DNA of 64,000 nt from an uncultured Lachnospiraceae bacterium (GTDB lineage Bacteria > Bacillota > Clostridia > Lachnospirales > Lachnospiraceae). The stretch's first letter is position 1; each line of letters opens with the position of its first letter. The notes beneath the pieces were generated by a model. The model had not been told where the DNA came from. It was given only the letters and a program-made list of their open reading frames with translations, and did not search any database. The DNA is taken from assembly GCA_902779575.1 (NCBI GenBank), contig CACZBW010000010.1, positions 41,271 through 105,270 of the forward strand, read 5' to 3'. This document shows positions 60,351 through 64,000 of this stretch, piece after piece. The translations under genes were made by a program, and so were the position numbers.

Positions 60351-61024
60351 GCTGGCCGTTGCCTGTCATCCGGAAGGCACTGCCGTGAGACTCCGATGTA
60401 ATAGCGGTCACGGTCCTTTTTCAGAGACTGGGCTGCCAGATCCACCCATACTCTCACGCGGGGATCCCCGTTGTCCATACCATAGGGACAGATACACGCG
60501 ATCTTCCTGTGCCCGAGGCTGTGCAGGTAATCCGCCATCTGCGAAGATGCCTTCCACATATCACAGGTTACGCGGGGAATCGCTCTCGGGAAAGAAGTCT
60601 GGGCTCCGTAGGCTGCTGTAACCGCCGGGAGGAAGTAGCGCTTTCCTACCCCTTCCAGGTAAGAAAGCGAAACAGCTTCATTCGGAAAGATCACACCGTC
60701 CACAAGAAGGGACGGAAGCCTGGATAAATCCATATCGCCGCTCAGGACGATCATGTAATTCTGCCTGTGCGCCACCTCGATCATGCCTTCGTAAAGCTCG
60801 ATGTTGAAGGCATTCCTCAGATCCTTGCACATGAACAGGATCTGCCTGGTCCTTCTCGACATCAGGGACATGGCGACCGGATTCGGATGATAATCCAGTT
60901 CCCGGGCGATCTTGAGAATCTTCTCCCGCTTTTCTGCGGACACATAGCCGCTGTTGTTGAGCGCCCGGGAAACCACAGATACCGAAACGCCGGCCCGTTC
61001 TGCAATCTCTTTCCTTGTACCCAT
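60347..61024 (-). pseudogene. LacI-family transcriptional regulator, C-terminally truncated
   Basis: ATG 61024 with GAGG eight bases upstream gives 225 residues; intact members are about 335. The DNA-binding domain is whole (TRKEIAERAGVSVSVVSRAL, NNSGYVSAEKREKILKIA, LDYHPNPVA). The sugar-binding domain begins ILFMCKDLRNAFNIELYEGM and reaches SLGHRKIACICPYG, but stops at PDDRQRPA, so the second lobe is missing. It may still bind DNA but should not sense sugar normally. It would otherwise control the downstream glycosidase operon. Confidence 0.82.
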
Positions 61025-61086
61025 AATCACCGCCTCACTCTTCTGTAATTTTATAAGACTTCGTTATTTCAATCAATAAGCCAAAT

Positions 61087-61104
61087 TGTGGTCACGCGTC
61101 CACA
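61087..61104. promoter_or_regulatory. Possible LacI-type operator
   Basis: TGTGG-TCACGCGT-CCACA has perfect 5-bp arms and a CGCG core, as in many LacI-family operators. It lies 63 bases upstream of the lacI start, so it could mediate autoregulation of the operon. Confidence 0.4.
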
Positions 61105-61186
61105 TGGTGCTTTCACGGTCTTCTTTCTCTCTTTTGCCGAATTTTGACAGAAATTTGCCAAAACGACGGCGGAATCCTGCCGGAAC

Positions 61187-61195
61187 TGCTATAAT
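61187..61195 (+). promoter_or_regulatory. Extended -10 promoter of the capA gene
   Basis: TGCTATAAT is a perfect extended -10 (TGn-TATAAT), 64 bases before the CapA start. A TTGACA at 61144 is too distant to act as its -35. Confidence 0.55.
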
Positions 61196-61258
61196 TGCTT
61201 CAGATAATGCACAGAACTGCATTGACAGGGAGAAATCCGGAAGGGACAAAACAGGAAG

Positions 61259-62398
61259 ATGAAGAAGATGACACGGAAACAGGTCGTTCTGGTCGAATGG
61301 ATTATACTGATTCTCGCCGCGGCGGCGCTTGTCCTTGGCGGGATCTTCCTGCTGACATCCCGGCTGTCCGGCAGGACAAACAGGCAGGGGACAGAAAAAA
61401 TCTCCGAAGCGGCTGTACTGCCGGAATCGGAGACACAGTCCGAATCAGAAACAGAGGCACCTGATCCTGTCCGGAACTATCTATTCAGTTTTGCGGGGGA
61501 CTGCACCATCGGAAGTCTTCTGGAATGGCAGGGAAGCCAGAGCGGAGATTTCCAGTCCGTCGTAGGAGACAATTACGCCTATCCCCTCTCCGGCGTCCGG
61601 GAGATCTTTGCCTCTGACGATCTTACCACGGTCAATCTGGAAGGAACCTTCACCAGCTCCTCCAATGCCGTATACAAGCCATACCGTTTCCGGGCAGATC
61701 CGGCCTATGTAAAAGTGCTCACGGAAGGAAGCGTGGAGGCTGTATCAACCTCCAACAACCATTCCATGGATTTCCAGGAGGAAGGGCTGAATGACACACA
61801 CGCCGCCCTCGACGGTGCGGGCATTTTCCATACCCACAGCGGGGAACCTCTGATCCGGACCCTGGAGGGAGGGCTGAAGATCGGAATCGTATCATACAAT
61901 ACCGTAGAGAGTCCCTACAGCCAGGACGTCTGGCGCAATGCGGTCAAAACCGATATCGACGCCTGCCGGGCGGCTGCCTGTGACCTTATCATCGGCTTCA
62001 TGCACTGGGGAACCGTTGAATACCTGACGGAGCCAGAAGACTGGGAAGTCCAGTTTGCCCATGACATGGCAGACTGGGGCTGCGATCTGATCGTCGGCGG
62101 CCACGCCCATATCCTCCAGCGCATGGAATTCTATCACGACGTTCCCATCTTCTACTCCATGGGAAACTTCTGCTACGGGGGCAACCTGAATCCGGATGAC
62201 AAGGATACCATTATCGTACAGGCGCAGTACAGCAGAGACAGCGAAAGCGGCTCTGTCAGCCGGACAGACCTGAAAGTCATCCCCTGCCTGATCTCCACGA
62301 GGACGGATAAGAACGACTACTGCCCGACCCCCTGCGCAGAGGGCTCGGAGGACTATACGCGGATCCTCAGCCGGCTGCAGTGGACTGCCGGCCTGTGA
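61259..62398 (+). CDS. capA: CapA/PgsA-type metallophosphatase-like surface protein
   Basis: The protein is 379 residues. One N-terminal membrane helix (VVLVEWIILILAAAALVLGG) is followed by a Ser/Glu-rich linker (about 40-70) and the CapA domain: FSFAGDCTIGS, TTVNLEGTFT, VSTSNNHSMDF, IGFMHWGTVEYL and DLIVGGHAHILQRMEFY, all metal-ligand or active-site elements of the calcineurin-like fold. Relatives work in poly-gamma-glutamate or capsule formation. No pgsB/C is nearby, so its role is unknown. ATG 61259 or ATG 61268 may be the start. Confidence 0.9.
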   Translation: MKKMTRKQVVLVEWIILILAAAALVLGGIFLLTSRLSGRTNRQGTEKISEAAVLPESETQSESETEAPDPVRNYLFSFAGDCTIGSLLEWQGSQSGDFQSVVGDNYAYPLSGVREIFASDDLTTVNLEGTFTSSSNAVYKPYRFRADPAYVKVLTEGSVEAVSTSNNHSMDFQEEGLNDTHAALDGAGIFHTHSGEPLIRTLEGGLKIGIVSYNTVESPYSQDVWRNAVKTDIDACRAAACDLIIGFMHWGTVEYLTEPEDWEVQFAHDMADWGCDLIVGGHAHILQRMEFYHDVPIFYSMGNFCYGGNLNPDDKDTIIVQAQYSRDSESGSVSRTDLKVIPCLISTRTDKNDYCPTPCAEGSEDYTRILSRLQWTAGL

Positions 62399-62474
62399 AC
62401 CCTTTCTTCTGATCATTTTCCCAAGCTGCAGAGGACTGCCGGCAAATGGCCCACCCGCCAATGGCCCGCCCGCC
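62373..62474. repeat. Small duplications around the capA stop
   Basis: GGCTGCAGTGGACTGCCGGC at 62373 recurs as AGCTGCAGAGGACTGCCGGC at 62424 (18/20). Directly after, a 15-bp unit (AATGGCCCACCCGCC then AATGGCCCGCCCGCC) is repeated in tandem at 62445 and 62460. Confidence 0.65.
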
Positions 62475-62510
62475 AGAGCTTTTCTGCTGAAAAACAAATC
62501 CTGAACACAA

Positions 62511-62561
62511 AGACGCAGTGCAGCACTGCCTGCCCGGCAGACCTTTCACTGCACTGCGTCT
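62511..62561. terminator. Long inverted repeat between convergent capA and cyclophilin genes
   Basis: AGACGCAGTGCAG and CTGCACTGCGTCT form a 13-bp perfect stem. U-rich stretches follow on both strands (TTCTCTGTT and TTTGTGTTC), fitting a shared terminator for the two convergent genes. Confidence 0.75.
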
Positions 62562-62600
62562 TCTCTGTTACTGATTCTCAAGCCGGCCGGCGCTGCGCTC

Positions 62601-63323
62601 TTAGTCCAGAACGGTAATACTCTCAATCACCGGCTGCTCTTCTTTCGGGATCGTCCCGTTATCATCCGTCGGTTTTGCATCCTTGCAGATCTGGTCCACA
62701 ATTTCCATTCCTTCAGTAACATAACCAAACCCGGCATAATTGTTATCCAGGAAATAGCTGTCAGTCTGGACGATAAAGAACTGGGAACTTGCACTGTCCA
62801 TATCCTGGGACCGCGCCATGGAGATCGCTCCGCGCGCGTGACTGATCGGATTCTTAACCCCATTCTGACTGAACTCACCTTTAATGGTCTTACCGCTGCC
62901 GCCGGTTCCGTTCCCATTCGGATCACCGCCCTGAATCATGAATTCGTCCATGATCCTGTGGAAGGTCAGACCGTCATAGAAGCCCTCCTTTGCCAGAGAA
63001 ACAAAATTCTCCACCGTAATCGGAGCCGCCGTCGCGTCCAGATCCGCCTTGATCGTACCGTAATCCTTCACTTTGATCTCGATACTGGTCAGCTCATCAT
63101 TGGACATATCATACTGCCCATTCTCCAGATATCCTCCATCCACTTCCATCTCAGCAGCCTTCTTTTTTGCTCTCCATGTAAAAAATCCCGCCGCTGCAAT
63201 TATAGCAGCCACAAGCAAAAGTGCAAAAAGAGGAAGCATTTTCTTTCCCTTCGCTGTCCGCTCCGCTCTTGCCCGCTCATCCGCTTTGCGCTGCTGCGCC
63301 ATTTTCTTATTGTCTTTGTTCAC
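62601..63323 (-). CDS. Membrane-anchored peptidyl-prolyl cis-trans isomerase (cyclophilin)
   Basis: I choose GTG 63323, with GGGAGGAG six to seven bases upstream (240 residues, (M)NKDNKKMAQQRK); ATG 63347 lacks a ribosome binding site. A Lys/Arg-rich segment is followed by a helix (MLPLFALLLVAAIIAAAGFF), and then the cyclophilin domain: FYDGLTFHRIMDEFMIQGGD with the catalytic Arg, GAISMARSQDMDSASSQFFI and AGFGYVTEGMEIVDQIC. It should catalyse proline isomerisation in exported proteins at the outer membrane face. Confidence 0.93.
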   Translation of the reverse strand: MNKDNKKMAQQRKADERARAERTAKGKKMLPLFALLLVAAIIAAAGFFTWRAKKKAAEMEVDGGYLENGQYDMSNDELTSIEIKVKDYGTIKADLDATAAPITVENFVSLAKEGFYDGLTFHRIMDEFMIQGGDPNGNGTGGSGKTIKGEFSQNGVKNPISHARGAISMARSQDMDSASSQFFIVQTDSYFLDNNYAGFGYVTEGMEIVDQICKDAKPTDDNGTIPKEEQPVIESITVLD

Positions 63324-63631
63324 TGTTTTCTCCTCCCTTGACTCCATAACTGTCAGACCTTTATATCCCGCCTGAATGAAGTACTCATTTTTTTGAAGCT
63401 GTGATATGCGTACATACCTGTCGCCTCAACGAAGAAGTATACCACTCCCACTGTAATTTGCAATCAAACGTTACTATTTACAGCCTGTTTAAAATCGGGT
63501 TATGGTTCGTCGTGCCTGCAGGAGAACCAGGCTCTGATTTCAAATAAGGGCCTTTGAAGCAGGAACGCCACACACAGCCTCAGACAGAAACATCGTTAAG
63601 AGAAAAGCATTTTCGGAATCAGAAAGCAAAA
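63324..63631. other. 308-bp spacer between the cyclophilin and HicA genes
   Basis: It should hold the cyclophilin promoter (AT-rich around 63440-63480). The middle section 63490-63600 shows no gene, strong hairpin or repeat that I can define. Confidence 0.35.
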
Positions 63632-63660
63632 TTGACACCATATATAATACCACATATAAT
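63632..63660 (+). promoter_or_regulatory. Perfect-consensus promoter of the hicA gene
   Basis: TTGACA (63632-63637) and TATAAT (63655-63660) are exactly 17 bases apart. Transcription should begin near 63667, at the AAGGAG ribosome binding site itself, leaving a leader of only about 12 bases. Confidence 0.85.
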
Positions 63661-63678
63661 AATATAAGGAGATAACAC

Positions 63679-63915
63679 ATGTCCCAATTCGATAAACTTC
63701 TTCAGCGTATTAAATCCCTGGACAATAACATGCGCTTTGATGAGATCCGAAAAATCCTCGAAGCGTATGGGTATACCATGAACGGCCCCGGAAGCGGAAG
63801 CAGTCACAGGACATTCAGGAAATCAGGCTGCCAGCCGATCACAATCCCCACGCATGAGCCGATTAAACGAATATGTATTATAATGGTTAAACAAGCCATA
63901 GTGTTGGTGACATGA
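63679..63915 (+). CDS. hicA: HicA-type toxin (mRNA interferase), possibly with altered C-terminus
   Basis: The protein is 78 residues. MSQFDKLLQRIKSLDNNMRF and FDEIRKILEAYGYTMNGPGS lead to the double-stranded-RNA-binding-like core GSGSSHRTFRKSG with the catalytic His, then ITIPTHEPIKR. It should cleave mRNA. The last residues (ICIIMVKQAIVLVT) fit the family up to VKQA and then end early. No HicB antitoxin follows in the 85 bases left, and none precedes it, so the toxin looks orphaned or interrupted. Confidence 0.85.
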   Translation: MSQFDKLLQRIKSLDNNMRFDEIRKILEAYGYTMNGPGSGSSHRTFRKSGCQPITIPTHEPIKRICIIMVKQAIVLVT

Positions 63916-63929
63916 CAGATTGTTCGTGA

Positions 63930-64000
63930 ACTGACCGTGTAAATTGTCCGCTGTCTGCTCGACAAGCTGTCCGCTATTTATAGAACTGTTCCGGAGACCG
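63930..64000. mobile_element. Possible insertion-sequence end at the window edge
   Basis: Two copies of TTGTCCGCT/CTGTCCGCT occur at about 63953 and 63978, spaced by about 25 bases, directly after the shortened hicA. Repeated terminal sequences like this are seen at ends of some IS families (for example IS21-type). Only the edge is visible and no transposase is in the window. Confidence 0.3.

Noticed and set aside
1-64000. tRNA or rRNA genes
   Set aside because: No T-loop-like or rRNA-like conserved sequences were noticed on either strand.

Overview
The window looks like chromosomal DNA from a Clostridia member, most likely Lachnospiraceae. The grounds are the block rsmD-coaD-coiled-coil gene, a class III (oxygen-sensitive) ribonucleotide reductase, a MBOAT/DHHW/SGNH/DUF4358 surface-acylation cluster, an FMN-binding exported flavoprotein reductase and BMP-type nucleoside transport. 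Base composition is moderately high in G+C and strong AGGAGG-like ribosome binding sites are common. No rRNA, tRNA, CRISPR array or complete insertion sequence was seen. Most genes lie on the minus strand.

Layout. 1-5.3 kb: housekeeping minus-strand genes (YgiQ N-terminal part, HAD phosphatase, RsuA-type pseudouridine synthase, coiled-coil protein, coaD, rsmD, methylglyoxal-synthase-like protein with altered active site, a small unknown). 5.4-10.5 kb: KDPG aldolase plus KDG kinase, an acyl-CoA thioesterase, the broken start of an ABC exporter, a fumarylacetoacetase-family enzyme and an unknown P-loop protein. 10.7-28 kb: a nucleotide/nucleoside scavenging island with a 5'-nucleotidase-family enzyme, a PhnDCEE-type transporter, purine nucleoside phosphorylase, a BMP-type nucleoside transporter, a large exported flavoprotein, nucleoside hydrolase and a phosphohexomutase. 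28-34 kb: 1-phosphofructokinase, a RecD2 helicase fused to a DnaQ-like exonuclease, folA and thyA. 34-39 kb: divergent surface-acylation cluster. 39-48 kb: dipeptidase, a MerR-methyltransferase fusion, then nrdG, an NrdD fused to a redoxin domain, and a thioredoxin-reductase-like gene, followed by an exported prephenate-dehydratase-like protein. 48-51 kb: an E2-like acyltransferase overlapping an acyl-CoA ligase. 51-61 kb: a complete sugar ABC transporter and a GH2/GH42 glycosidase operon whose regulator and transporter genes are cut and joined. 61-64 kb: CapA, a membrane-anchored cyclophilin and an orphan HicA toxin close to a possible mobile-element end.

The most interesting points are the anaerobic dNTP module (NrdR-type boxes, NrdD carrying its own CPNC redoxin on a QTEN-repeat linker, and an adjacent thioredoxin-reductase-like enzyme that lacks the usual NADPH-binding HRR motif), a perfect NrdR-consensus palindrome in front of a surface SGNH hydrolase rather than a reductase gene, the exported prephenate-dehydratase-like protein, the RecD2-exonuclease fusion, the deletion-like lacI/permease junction, and a dispersed 44-bp hairpin-bearing repeat. 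All assignments come from reading the sequence and from memory of protein families; no database search was run.
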